Source: Oxytricha trifallax (lineage: Eukaryota; Ciliophora; Spirotrichea; Sporadotrichida; Oxytrichidae). From it: a DNA stretch of 64,000 bases. Every line of letters starts with the position of its first letter. Position 1 is the first letter of the stretch. A model generated the notes under the pieces. The model was not told where the DNA came from. It did not search any database and was given only the letters and a program-made list of their open reading frames with translations. The translations under genes were made by a program, and so were the position numbers. The stretch lies in NCBI GenBank assembly GCA_000711775.1, contig ARYC01001128.1, positions 37,220 to 101,219 on the forward strand, read 5' to 3'. This document shows positions 37,843 through 50,089 of this stretch, piece after piece.

Positions 37843-38662
37843 TTAATAGTATTAATTTGTATAAATACTGACCCTGGGAATTCGATAGCTTTCTGTTTTG
37901 TGATAGAAGCCAATATATATATATATATATTAGTGCTTAGTGTAATAATTGAAAAGCTACTAAATATTAATAATAATTTCTTAATAATTCAAATTTAAAT
38001 TAAACTTTTATCAACTTCCTATTCAAATTATACTTTTATAATCAATTTCTTATCTCTCAAAATATCACCGAACTCATCAACTTTCCCAATCATATATTCA
38101 AAGTTATTTTCTTTTAAGTTAGGATATACTGTTAATATATTTTTAAGCACTGATGTATTTAAATTAACAATATATATGTATTTAAAACTCTTGATTCTAC
38201 TCATTAATTACCTAATAGCTGTCATTATTAACAAACTTAGACTCAATGGTTGCTATGAAAATTCTTTCTACTATCTTTAATTTCAACCTTTAGATTTTGA
38301 ATTTATCACAATAAACAATATTATAATTTTTATAATTTAATTTTAAGTTTCTAACCCATTATTATCATTATTTACTTTAAATCGATTCAATTATACTTTA
38401 TCCCAGTTATTTTCCATATTACAGATCTTATATAACTTAGTCAATAACACTTTGATTCTTAATCTTCAACATTTTATAAGATTTTGTACTCTTTAATTTA
38501 CTTATAAATCTTTCTTTGTATTGAATGTACTTCATCTGCATTTAATGAAGACATTATGACTATTATTTAATTTCTACATTACAAGTGAAAATCATTCAGT
38601 CTATTGAAGAAAGTTAACTGTTAATGTAAAAATTGAATTATATAATTGCAAATCTATTAATA
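37843..38662. other. AT-rich intergenic region
   Basis: It contains a (TA)n run at 37914-37931. No gene is supported. Confidence 0.4.
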
Positions 38663-38932
38663 GATAAAACCCCATAGATCAATTAAGACACGAAGATTGG
38701 GGAAATGAACAATTAAATTAAGAATTAATTAATATTGGCGTATAATTATAATGTTTGGGCTAATTATTAAAACTATTGGCTCGATTAATTGTCCTTATAA
38801 AATAAACCAATCAGGGTGTGTAAATTTGATTTTAGCCTAATTATAATTAATATTAGCCAATAATTAATAATTTTTCATTTAATTGTTCATTTCCCCAATC
38901 TTCGTGTCTTAATTGATCTATGGGGTTTTATC
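38663..38932. mobile_element. MITE family 1, copy 2 (perfect 56-bp TIRs)
   Basis: The left end GATAAAACCCCATAGATC... and the right end ...GATCTATGGGGTTTTATC are perfect inverted repeats for about 56 nt, including AATTAAGACACGAAGATTGG. The ends contain AAAACCCC/GGGGTTTT, resembling a single telomere unit. The middle is about 80% similar to copy 1 at 3785. There is no ORF. It lies about 160 nt upstream of the LINE ORF1. Confidence 0.9.
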
Positions 38933-39091
38933 TTACTGATGAAATTAATCTAAAGAGTAGTCCTAATAGATCCCTATTTTTAATTGAAACATAGAGTGTA
39001 GATATAGTTTTTATGCGAGCAATTCAAAGATTTTAATAAAAACTTTTAATAATATTGATTTTCAAATTAGAAAATTAAATAAACAGGCAGA

Positions 39092-39385
39092 ATGCAGGAA
39101 CTATATGGAAATCGAGGACAAAGAGAAATATCATAGAAGGAAGCTACCAACGTACATAGAAGACTGCGAGAGATCAAAACCAGCAACATAAAAAACATCA
39201 GAGACTATTTCAAACATTCAAAAGTTAATTTGATAAATCAGACCTAATACCCAAAAGGCCAAGTTGATAATAATAATTATAAAAATTTGGAAAACTTCAA
39301 AGCTGTTTGCAATGACCGCCTGCTTCATTTTTATCAGTCAGTTAGAGAAGTATAAGGAATGAAAGATTTGCCGAGAATCAAATGA
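39092..39385 (+). CDS. LINE ORF1-like small protein, 97 aa
   Basis: ATG 39092 to TGA 39383-39385: MQELYGNRGQREISQKEA, then RRLREIKTSNIKNIRDYFK and NFKAVCNDRLLHFYQSV. It is charged and helical, with no zinc knuckle or RRM visible. Its position directly before the endonuclease ORF suggests an ORF1 or an N-terminal extension. The functional assignment is an inference. Confidence 0.5.
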
Positions 39386-39435
39386 GTAAATGAAGGTTTT
39401 AGACTATAAACAGCAAAAGGCAGATATCGGCACAA

Positions 39436-42400
39436 ATGATTGAACTTAACATTTGTCTTCATAATGTTAAAGGAATGAGTTCCAAGCTAAATAAGATCAA
39501 ATGATGAGAGAACTCGAAGGAAGGAAACCCAATTTAATTGGTCTTGCAGAAACAAGACTTCAAAAGATTATACGAGCAAACAACAGAAACATAACGTAGA
39601 CTCAATTAGCAAGGAATGATGGGGTACTCACGCTTAACAGTAGGAAGTATCAAATGAAAACAGTAAAAACATTTAAGCAATTCTTAGCGAGGAATATACT
39701 CAACTTGGAAGGATTCCCACTGCATATAATTACAGTTTACATACCCCCATACTGGAGCGATGTAATCAAAGAATTTTAAAACAGATTGATTTTCATGATA
39801 AAATCAATAAAATAAAAATGCAAAAGTCAAAAGATCAAAATAATGGGCGACTTCAACTTCCGCCAGAAAGAATTGAGTAAGAGACTTGTCAAGGAAGGCC
39901 TTATTTAGTCAATACCAGAAGGAGTGAGCACTCACACCAAAAGAAAACAACTGGACAAAATATTCTCTAATACGGAAACTATAACATGTGAACTGGACCA
40001 ATCGAGATTAACTGACCATAAATTCATCATGGTAAAACTGAAGATTAAATTCTAACAAAAGGATCTAAAACTAACAAAGAAAGAAAGGACGATAAGTATT
40101 ACAGTAATAAGAAAGTAATGTTGGAAAACCTTCATAGAGCAGGGAAGGATACTAAAAGATGACGAACTAGAACAGCCGATAAGGAAATGCATTAAAGAGA
40201 AGCTAGAGTGACTGAGCAAGACAAAGAACTGGTATTAATAACCCCCACTATGGGCAGTATAAAAAGGACTCACTGTTGAGAACAACATATTTCAAGACAC
40301 CAAACAACAGTGGAGTGAGGCCATAAAGGATATGGAGCATTGTCTAGAAAGAAATGATCTTAAAGGGTTTTTCTACCTACTTAAAAGACTAACTAAAAAC
40401 TAAAAGCAGTCTTAACCAATCAAAGGTCTAACTATAAAGGAGGAAAAGTTTAACTCGGAGAATAGACCATCTAACAAGTAGTTCTATACTACAAAGATTT
40501 GTTTAAGGACAACAGAGAGTGTATAATGCTGATAACGAAACTAAGAGATACAACAATGGAGAGTGAAGCAAATGGATAAGAGTTCTGCAACGAAGAGGAT
40601 GTTCAGAAGAGCATAGGTGAATGTAACTTTAACAAAGTAATTGAGTGCGACGGGTTTGACAAAAAAATGCTAATCAAGTATGACTCTTTACGCAGGACAA
40701 TATGTAAGAAAATATCGGAGTGGCTGAACTCTCAAAGAATACCCTAATATATTAAGGAGGAAAGACTAATACTCTTAAGAAAGAATCAAGGAAACTTTTA
40801 CCCAGAAATAGAAAACACAAGGCCTATAGTAGTAAACTCACACCTTAGCAAGATAGTGGAGAAAGTTCTGATCAACAAATTCCAAGAATAGAAGAGCTAA
40901 CTACTAGAAACTTGGAACTATCAAAGCGGTTTTAAAGAAAGCAAAAGCACTCATATTAATCTAATTGGATTTGGATAACATTAAGGAGTCAAGGAGAAAG
41001 AGCAAACAAAGAGAAGCATACTTATTTATAGACCTGTAAAAAGCCTACGACTCATTCTGGAAAGACAAACTAATTGACATACTAGAGAAGAGGATCAAGT
41101 CTGAAACATACTTTAGATAAGTAAAGCTTATTAAGGAGCTATACCCAAATAACAAAACCCATTACGAGGAGGAGATTAAATAGGGGAAAAGAGTAGCGTA
41201 AGGTAGTAGATTATCCCTTATGCTATTCAATATTTACCTCCAAGACGCAATATACTCAAAACATGAGCTGACTTTCTTAGTTAAGCAAAGGGAAACTACT
41301 AGCATTTGCAGACGACATCCTTATCAATGGGAAAAGGAAAAGTAAGGAGCAGTTAGAGAGAATACTAAGATGCTTTAAGGAAATTGAAAAATCTCTCAAT
41401 TTGAAATTAAACGTCAAGAAATCCTAATTCCTGACCGACGCAAGACGATTCAAAGAAGTGAAGGAGATAGGAGGCATTTAAAGAGTATAGAACATAAAAT
41501 ATTTAGGCATGAACATTAGTCTAAATACTTCAACAATGCTGAAGACAACTTGGAATTAATTAAAAAAACGGAGTTAAATTTGAGGTAGACGATGTCAAAT
41601 TACCCAACGATATGCGACACAATTATATTAGCTTAAATTTGATCTCTCATGATCTATAAATATACCCTATTGGTGGCAGCCTATTATTTAAAGATTGAGT
41701 AAATCGACAAGATGGAGACCCAACTAATAAGACTAGCCTTTAAAACACCCCAGGGACATCCTAATAAAATACTGCGCAATGTTACCCAACTTAAAGGCAC
41801 CAACACATGCGACATTATCAGAGAGCTAGTTCAGATGAACATGAAGAAGTTCAAATAAAAAATAGTGAATCTTATGCTACCCGGTAAGGCTAAGACTCAA
41901 GTCCAAATCAGCAAATAAGACTTTAAAAAAATAAAAAAGTTATTTATAACTAAAAATGTGATGGATACCATGATGGCGATTAGTCAGAACAGAACAACTA
42001 TAGACGACGGAATGAGCCACTTCTGTTGCATATATAAGATTTTCGTGAACTCTAGTCATATGAGAAGTTGTGAAGCAATCAACAAAGCAGGAGACACAAC
42101 AAGATTTTCAAAGATACTTAGAGAAAAAAAGATTGATAGACCTAGACAGCAACTAGTAAATTTAGATTATCTCAAATATGATTTGGCTAAATAATAGAAT
42201 AGGAGCTCTCGGGAGAGCTGGAAACTATTAGTAAGTGAAGAAGACGTTCAGAATAACATACATTAAGAAACTAAGGGCAGAAGATCAACATCAAATTATA
42301 GAGGAATAATGATCAAGCCAGGATGGTCAAAATAAATAAAAAAAAGATACTTGAGATCGAGTAATGCAATTTGGAGAGAATTCTAATTAAAATAATAAAT

Positions 42401-42734
42401 TAGAAAATTAAAAATAAAATAAGAATAATCAAAGATGAACAGAAAGGATAACTAGATGGAAACCAAGAAGAAGAAGACCCACCACTAAATTGAAGGGTAT
42501 CTCTTCAACGAAAAGAGAGGACACGAGCAAGGTAAACCAAGAGCGAATTCAAGCAAGGAAGCCAAAGAGATGATCAAAAGCTCGGTTCCTACAACAGTAC
42601 CAACTGTTTAAGACAACCAGGAAATTGAGAGCAAAAAACAAGAGGAAAAGGAAAAATAGTCAAGGAACAACAAATAGGAATCAATAGCTCCAGATGGAGA
42701 GGAAGTGCATGAAAGTAAGGAGACATAGTAGTGA
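39436..42734 (+). pseudogene. LINE ORF2: APE-type endonuclease and reverse transcriptase
   Basis: In order: ELNICLHNVKGMSSKLNK; PNLIGLAETRLQK (catalytic Glu region); YIPPYWSDV; IMGDFNFRQKEL (GDFN); RLTDHKFIMVK (xDH), which is the APE endonuclease up to about 40040. The RT follows: ECNFNKVIECDGFDKKML, NTRPIVVNSHLSKIVEKVL, FIDLQKAYDSFWKDKL (motif A), RVAQGSRLSLMLFNIYL (motif B), LLAFADDILING (motif C, FADD), NIKYLGMNIS. The long C-terminus is rich in Lys/Glu/Gln and ends at TGA 42732-42734. TAA encodes the Gln inside FIDLQKAYD. Frame changes occur near 39500, 40480, 41020 and 41290; in-frame TGAs are at 40209-40211 and 41640-41642. All RT motifs survive, so decay is recent, or the indels are assembly errors. 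Confidence 0.85.
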
Positions 42735-42740
42735 ATTACA

Positions 42741-44225
42741 AGTAAATTGCATGAGTCTTTATTCTCAATGCTTGATTAAATTTATCTACTTACCTTGAGT
42801 TATTATCTATCTCTCTCTAATATTGATTTTCAAATTTGTAGCATTCTTATTATCATTTAAATAGGTAGAATAAAGTGTAATAAATATAGTATAAACTACA
42901 TCTTATTATTTATTTAAATGATCTATGAATATTTGCTTATTATTTCCAACTGAAATAACTGGTTGTCAATGCTTTTTTAGATTTTTTTTCAAAATTTCTT
43001 ATTTATATGCTAACTGTCTCATAATCTCAACAACAATCCAATAGCATTGATAAATTAACCTATAAAATAATGGTTATTCTGATGAACTCCAGATATGATT
43101 GTTGATTATTAATATCCTTATTTTTGTTTAATCAAAGGTGTATTTTACAAGTCAAGACATAATCTCGAGAATTTCTTATCTTATTTAAGTATTTTAATAA
43201 AATATTTAGAGTTTGGTTTTTTTTTTAATTTGGGAGAATTACTTCTAAAATTAATTAGCTTTGAATAAGTATTGTATTAATTAATCTCTAGTGTAATTAT
43301 AATAAATATATCTTAAAATCGACTAAATTATGTAAGATGAAAAACATAGAGCAGAAACAGAATGCACTGTCTCTGATGACTACTATTTGTTCTATTCATG
43401 AGCTTTCCTACAGATAAAGTTGTGCCATCATCCACAAATGACATCGTACTCATCAAGCAAGTATACGAATACGGTTATTATCTGTACTCAAAGAAGCTCT
43501 AGTAAGATTATAAAAGCATCTAAATAGGATTTGGTTTTATAAAACTAGAAGAGGATATTAATAGCTCTGCAGAGTACCTTTGTTCATGTGTTTTGTTGTG
43601 TTAGAAGTGATATTTCTAGCGCTCTAGATCACTTCTCAAAGTTGAATATTGAGGAATTAATTCCTTGAATAAGAATGGAAAGTTAAATTCTAAAATATCA
43701 TTCATTGCAGTAGTCGATGTAATAGTTGCTATTTTAAGTAGGGCAGTATATAAATATGCTTATTTCATAATTCGCAGTTTTAAAGGATGATTCATATGGC
43801 TATTATGCTAATGTAACTAAATATGATGAAGTTAGTGGAAAGTATATTATCTGAAATGAATTAACTGACTCCAGACTCAGCCTTGTTATAATCTTTGAAA
43901 ACTAAATGATCTGCTTTTATGCTGCAACTTACGACTCAACTCTTTCATTAACAAATACTGCCTAGGCCAGACTTCAAGTGGTTAATTAGTATATTTGACT
44001 TACATCATGATCATGATGTTAAGTAATATTAAACATTTAAGTTTATCCTATTGCTTTCTCTAACTATACAATGTTTAGATATTTTAGTGATGTGAAAAAA
44101 ACAACGAAATTAACATCTTAAATGCCTTGAGTTTGGACGATATCACATTATTATTATAATAATAATAATAATAATAATTATAATAATGATGATATTATCA
44201 CACTGAGGTCTCTAGGGAACCCCGA
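42741..44225. other. AT-rich intergenic region with a trinucleotide repeat
   Basis: An ATT/AAT repeat with inverted flanks (GATATCACATTATT ... ATGATGATATTATC) lies at about 44129-44205 and could form a hairpin. No gene is supported between the LINE and the next minus-strand ORF. Confidence 0.4.
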
Positions 44226-44877
44226 TCAAATAAGCTTGATAGCTTTTACTTTTATTTAAGTTTTGGAGATTCTCTCCGTGTATACTGAGTCTTTATCTTC
44301 TTATTTTTCTTGCTTTTCCTTTGTTTCTTTGATTTTTCTTCTTTTTAGGTCTGCCTTTTCTTCTCTGGTTGATAATTTGAATTTGTCTCCTAGGTCTTTG
44401 ATTTTAAATTGAGTGTCAAAATTTTTAACCTGGATTGAGAATTTTAGTTGCTTGGACGCTATAATTTCCCTACATCTTGTTGTGAGCAGTTAGGTGAGGT
44501 TACTTTTTAGGAATTATGCGTGTTTTTGGAGGCCTTTAATGAAGATTTCCACTTTGTTTAGGTGATTATTATAGTCTGAGCTAATAGAGATGCAGCTGAG
44601 TTCATTGGCTATGACAATTTTCAGTATGTCTATGTTGAAGAGCTTTATGAAGCCTGTTAGGTATTATGGTATTTAAACTGCTGAGTTGGTTTTGTCTTTA
44701 ATGTACTGTGTTAAGCTAGCGTCATCCATTTTGACTATGGCGATTAGCTTATTTTAGCTAAGATTATGATAATTTGCTGTGATAACCTCTGAATATCTTT
44801 TCATTTCATCATATATTTTGGAGTTTATTGAGTTCATCCAAATTGATATACAGTATTCTCTGGTGTCGAATCTGTCT
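44226..44877 (-). CDS. unknown ORF, C-terminal part of the 44-47 kb gene
   Basis: The minus-strand frame is free of TGA for about 215 codons to the stop at 44226-44228: YDEMKRYSEVITANYHNLSQ, KMDDASLTQYIKDKTNSAV, IANELSCISISSDYNNHLNK, FKIKDLGDKFKLSTREEKAD and a Lys/Glu-rich end. Codon use is C-rich at third positions and close to that of the LINE, so this may be a LINE ORF1 of a related element on the opposite strand. No domain was recognised. The foldback element at 44.9-45.35 kb and 650 bp of AT-rich DNA separate it from the N-terminal part at 46.0-46.85 kb. Confidence 0.5.
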
Positions 44878-44928
44878 CAAAGTTACGCCTTAGAAATAGC
44901 TTAAATCTCTAATTAAGATCTAGTTTAA

Positions 44929-45349
44929 TATTGTAGGAATACATTCGAAATGGGAATATTATAATTAATTAAATTAAATATAATTCAAAATCTTGGCAGT
45001 TAAAGTTGGCCAATTTAAACGATCTTGGGCTCATTTGATAGAGAATTTAAAATTAGCTGGACTTTACTATTGGCGGTACCATTCTATCGCATCCCGAAGG
45101 AAGAGATAACTCGACTTTAATTAAAGCACTAAAAATCAATAACAAATATACACTCACATTAAAGTCGAGTTATCTCGCTCCCGGGATGCGATAAAATAGT
45201 ACCGCCAATAGTAAAGTCCAGCTAATTTTAAATTCTCTATCAAATGAGCCCAAGATCGTTTAAATTGGCCAACTTTAACTGCCAAGATTTTGATTTATAT
45301 TTAATTTAATTATAATTAATTTCCTAATTTCCAATGTATTCCTACAATA
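44929..45349. mobile_element. foldback element with ~190-bp arms
   Basis: The arms start and end with TTGTAGGAATACATT and its complement (44931 and about 45347). They match almost perfectly over AAAATCTTGGCAGTTAAAG, CGATCTTGGGCTCATTTGAT, CTTTACTATTGGCGGTACCA and AGATAACTCGACTTTAA, around an unpaired loop of about 45 nt (45128-45165). There is no ORF. One arm has AAGGAAGAGATAACT where the other has CGGGAGCGAGATAACT. It is inserted between two parts of a long minus-strand coding region, so it is a candidate IES. Confidence 0.85.
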
Positions 45350-46000
45350 ATGATTAATTTTTATTAATTATTAAAACTTTAATTAGGATCCCTATTTTTA
45401 ACTAATATTTAATTTGTGATTTCTTAATAATCTTCTATTTAGTATTGATAAAATACAAAAGATCAGGAAATATGAGAAATATAAATTAAAAAAAAACTGG
45501 CATGTATTATATTTAGTGAATTAAATTAAATTAATGAGTGCCATACATGAAATAAATATGGGACATTTTGTAACATACATTTAATAAATAACAACCAAGT
45601 TATTTTAATTAAAACTTTGATATTTTAATTTTAGAGAATTCTAAAATCAATTCTTATTTAACTGAGAGGTCTGAATGTAATAGTTTTTATTAGGTATTAA
45701 AATCTTTGATGAAATGCATAATATTTTATGATTTTTTTAGAGATGTATATATACTGGCGCTGATTCAAAACCCTAAATCTCAAAATGTTTATTAAAATTC
45801 ATAAATAATGAGCAATTGTTATTCATTTCAGGTAAACTTTGCAATTTTAAGAATAAATTTCTGAAAAATCAATACTTACTAATAGATTTTAAGTTCAGAG
45901 GTATTGAGTCTTTAGAGAGTTGTTGTTTTTTGAATTCTATAGATTAATCTATTTTAATTAAAACTAGAATACTATAAATATAATTCGTTAACTGAGCAAT
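45350..46000. other. AT-rich spacer inside the split minus-strand gene
   Basis: No supported coding frame or repeat. It may be an eliminated segment together with the adjacent foldback element. Confidence 0.3.
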
Positions 46001-46004
46001 AAAT

Positions 46005-46850
46005 TTATATTTTTAAATTCAAATATACATAATCAATACTAAATTTAATCATTGACATCATTGACGTCCTTTGAAATTTGGGCTGAAAGGGCAAGAAGGA
46101 AGTTAATGACTCCCCGTTGCTCTTCTGTGATTTCTTTTTCTTGATAATAAGTGATTTGGCTCGAATTTTAGGAGTATGAGCTTTCTCAATAGTATTAGTC
46201 ATAGATTAGTTTTTCTTCCACAAAGCTCCGGTCTGTCACTTTGTCAGAATAAATGACTATCTTTGTTATGAGGTCGGCGTTTCTATTGGTGGAGGGATGT
46301 TTATCTATTGTATAGTAATATTCTTAATACTACTACCTAGTGATTTCTCTTTAGTATCAATTTCGCCTGGTGAGGCGGATTTTTCTGAGGTTAGTGAGCT
46401 TAGAGCTCTAAAGAGTGTTGGTATGAGTTTTGTTGAAGCTTGCTAGGGTTTTATGAATTTGTTGTTTATTGAGGCAAGGTTTCGCATCTGAAATAATTGT
46501 TGTGTCCATAAGTGGACTGCTTCCCAGTTGTTTTCTCCTTCAAACTGGAGTTTAGTTAGTTGCATTTGAAAGTTGTTTACTGTTGAGAAGCCTTTTTTTA
46601 TTATTTTCCTAGCTATGAAGGTGACTATTTCTAGTATGTGCAGTCCCCATTGGCATTTATTTTGTTTGATAATATCTATTGTATATTGTGCTAGGTGTTA
46701 GAACTAGTTATTTTCTTCACCTTATATAATATCCCTCTGTGTTTTGCTCAGTATACCCATTCTGTGTTTCTTATTTAATGATATCATATATTCCGTTATG
46801 GCTTCTTCGATAACATAATGGACATGGATCCAGAAAGTGCATTTGCTACA
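46005..46850 (-). CDS. unknown ORF, N-terminal part of the 44-47 kb gene
   Basis: The frame is open from 46850 on the minus strand: VHYVIEEAITEYMISLNKKH, RMGILSKTQRDIIQGEENN, WGLHILEIVTFIARKIIKK, FEGENNWEAVHLWTQQL and SSLTSEKSASPGEIDTKEK, to a TGA at 46236-46238. The same frame then continues (TGALWKKNQSMTNTIEKAHT) to about 46005. More than 200 codons without TGA, and third-position C, make it clearly coding. Function is not recognised. The style resembles the LINE and the 44.2 kb ORF, so a retroelement gag-like or ORF1 protein is one option. Confidence 0.5.
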
Positions 46851-48190
46851 TCATTATGGCACTTAAACAAGTTTCAATCTTTAAAGATGCCATTAAGGAC
46901 AATCAATAAATTCATGACGATTGTAAATTTAATTTTAATATAAATCTATTAAAATTGAATATTATTATAAGTATTCTGTTTACATTATCCTATATTATAT
47001 ATATTAAATTTCTATTATTCCATCAGTTGCTTAACCATAGTCAAATAACAAAAAGGCTTACCGTTGCTGTAATTTAATAATTTTTCTGTGTTTAAAATAT
47101 ATTAATTTAAATCACTTTGAATAATTATAATTCAAGTATAAGATTCAAAAATTCTATTTAATCAAAATTTACTTTTATAAAATAGTTTACTTTATTTTTA
47201 GTCATTATCTAATATTATTTTATGGACGATTACACTTATTTACTTTTATGCTAGTTATAGTGAATAAGAGATATTAAAAAGTGATAGCATTTATAAATCT
47301 AAAACCTATTAAATAAAGATGAAAAATCAATGTACATTTGATAGTTTAATAATATTATAAATTGCATTATAGTTTCCTTATTCATTAGCACTATAGAAAT
47401 TTGCTCATGGCGGATAGAATCGACAATATTTACTTAAATTTAAGCTGTAACACATAAAAACAAGAATAAGCTCTTATGTGAATGTGAATTTGTTTATTTT
47501 GTATATTTCATATGTATTAGAAACATTCAAATCATTGTGACTATAATAGATCTTATAAATACAGTTAAATGTGGTAAGCCTTATATTTAAAATACTCAGT
47601 ACGGCAGGCTTGATTTTTAAAAGATTTAGCGCTATTACATCATCATGAAAACCTCTAGAACTCTGAAGAATTCACCAAGAGTAATCCACTTGAGACCAGA
47701 GGGAATCGTCGCCATCTAATGAAACTATCGCATCTTCAAATAGAGTAAGTTACAAAGGCCTTGACATAGTTGTTGGTTAATGCCTTCAAAGTATTTGGAC
47801 TTGCAGGATGTTTGAGCTTGACAAGTTTTAAAGTATAGTAAGTTCTCATTTCAATATTGATATTAGTATATCTATTATTAATAATTATATTGGAAAATTA
47901 AGTCAGATACTACATTATTTGACTGCAGATCTGTAGTACAAGGCATTATGCTCCTTTAAAATATAATAAGAACCTCAAAATGAGTATGCTTTCCTGTTTG
48001 GACAAGTTTAAGTCAGAAAATCAAGTGTAATTAAGCACTTTAATGATTTATGTTAATATAAATACTTGATAAAATAATAATTCCAATTAATAGATTTTAT
48101 AATAATGCCCAATTTATTTAATTAAAATTAATAATTAGAATCTTAAAGTATAAATAGAAAAACCAATATCATCATGGCTGAGGAAGATTG
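46851..48190. other. AT-rich region, no confident gene
   Basis: A minus-strand frame at about 47760-47640 (LFEDAIVSLDGDDSLWSQVD) is coding-like but short and interrupted by TGA. No repeats were seen. Confidence 0.3.
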
Positions 48191-48199
48191 CCTTCTCTA

Positions 48200-48490
48200 G
48201 CATACCTTGATCTTTAAATACAATAAGCAGATCAAAACATAGAAATCACTATTGCTCTTAGATGGCATTATGGTTTTAGTTAGAAGGCCTAATATAGAGA
48301 CTTGATGGCATTTACATTGAATGGCACTGGTTAACGACCACATTACCACTTTTAAGAGCAAACTCTAGAAGCAATCTCCGGGGATCATTAGCAAGAATAC
48401 CATCTTCAGTGATTACAGCAACTATCCTCACATCATCTGCAATTTGCTGGCGACATTGCTCATTCAAACACCGTACTTTGTTCTGACTCA
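48200..48490 (-). pseudogene. possible LSm8-like (Sm-fold) fragment
   Basis: The minus-strand frame reads QQIADDVRIVAVITEDGIL, then LLLEFALKSGNVVVNQCHSM and MPSSLYI. The pattern V.VITxDG followed by NVVVxxCH and LYI resembles LSm8/LSm-type Sm1 and Sm2 motifs, but the segment between (ANDPRR) lacks the usual G-L-GFD pattern. LSm proteins form rings on U6 snRNA. The similarity is partial and the frame breaks soon after, so a decayed copy is likely. Confidence 0.3.
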
Positions 48491-48499
48491 TTAGGAGTA

Positions 48500-50080
48500 T
48501 TGAATATTTTCACACTAAAGACATATTAAATTTATACTAATAAATGATATTAGTAATTACTTAATTCTAAGCATTTTACATGTTTTCTATAATCACCTAG
48601 TAAATCTAATTTAAGCTAATAGGGTTTTACTTTTGTACTTGCATATTTCTGTTTAATTACTTTATCTTAATAAGTTAAATTATTAATGTAGTGTTGCTGT
48701 TATTTATTCTATTCTTCATATTATTAATATATTTATAAATTTATTTCTAAAATTGTCTGAAATTGTTCTTATGTGGTTTTATTGATTAATAATAAGATCT
48801 AGTCAAGACCAGAAAGCTTGTAGTAAACTTGTCATCATTTGCTCTAATTTTAACATTTTCTAATAATTTATCTAGTTTAAATCTTATCAAATCTAATTTT
48901 TTAATAAAATTAAGTAATTTCTTCAATAGTACGTTATCTATATTAGTTGAAAGAATAATAAAAATTAAAAATACAAATAAAATTAGTTCTTTCTTCTCTT
49001 GAATTTAAATTTCAAATGATATAACCACCTTCCCATAAACATTTGCATAAAAGTTAATCTCAATCATCATTGAGTAAGACATTTACTGGAAGATCTCTCC
49101 TTTATTCGATTTCAATATAATGATTTCATAAATTAAAATTCAATAAAAGATAGAAATAAGTTTTAATAAATTAATATTAATAGACTATTAAATAAGCAAT
49201 ATTAATAAATACGAAAGTAAACTAGTGGAAATCTTTAATTTAAACTCATTGAACTTCTAACTCTTAAAATATATTGATTTCTAGGTTTAAAAATATTATT
49301 GATGTATCTTAATATCCAATAAAGTGCGTTTAGTAATATTTTTCTTAGTAATTTCTTTAATGAAGGCATAACTGTTACCAATATCTTAAGTTTTTACAAA
49401 TAATAAATACCGAAAATTAAATGATATCGAAAAATAAAGATAAGATAAAGAGATAAATTTCTTTCTATTATATTAAAGCTAGAATCAACATTACAAACCT
49501 AAAAGGCATTTAATCAGATGTTTTATATAAAAATAATATTTGGAAGTCTCACTAAATAATGTTTTATTAAATTGCATAAAAGATTGTGGAAATTTGGGAG
49601 AAGGTCTTGATAAATAAATATAGAGAGGGAGAATATATTAAAATAAAGTGTATTGTTGTTTATTTATGCGATCAATCCTCTGTTGAATGCTACAATATTC
49701 TTTAATATTTCAACTGTCTCTTCACATCTTAAAGTACTATTAGTTTATATAATCTTTGTCGAATTGCACGTCTTTAGCCACCTGAGGCTGAGTCTATTAT
49801 GTTTATGTTGTACTCTATAAGCATAAATATTTAGAGATTGTTTGTTACGAGTGTATTAACTTACATCCATTACTTGAATAGCCTATCCCTGAGCCTGAGC
49901 TATAAACGTCGGTATTGATCATCTGCTGCTTAGGTCAAGATTTTCCATAAACCTTAACCTTGCTGAAAGGCATCTGATTGTTTACTTTTTAGAAATTTGC
50001 TATGCATTTCTTGTCGTTGCCCAAATGCCTGGAATTTCATACCTCTTTTGCCGTAAAGTATAAACGTATCTGAATTTATG
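48500..50080. other. AT-rich intergenic region
   Basis: No supported gene, RNA or repeat. GC rises at about 49880 at the approach to YHYH copy C. Confidence 0.4.
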
Positions 50081-50089
50081 ACATCTTAT

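Larger units (their letters stand above)
39060..42740 (+). mobile_element. LINE-type non-LTR retrotransposon, degenerate
   Basis: A short ORF is followed by an endonuclease plus reverse transcriptase ORF on the + strand (see the CDS entries). Codon use, with many C- and A-ending codons and GC above the flanks, sets it apart from neighbouring DNA. No LTRs or clear poly-A tail were seen. The MITE at 38663-38932 abuts its 5' side. Frameshifts and two internal TGAs indicate an inactive copy. Confidence 0.85.
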
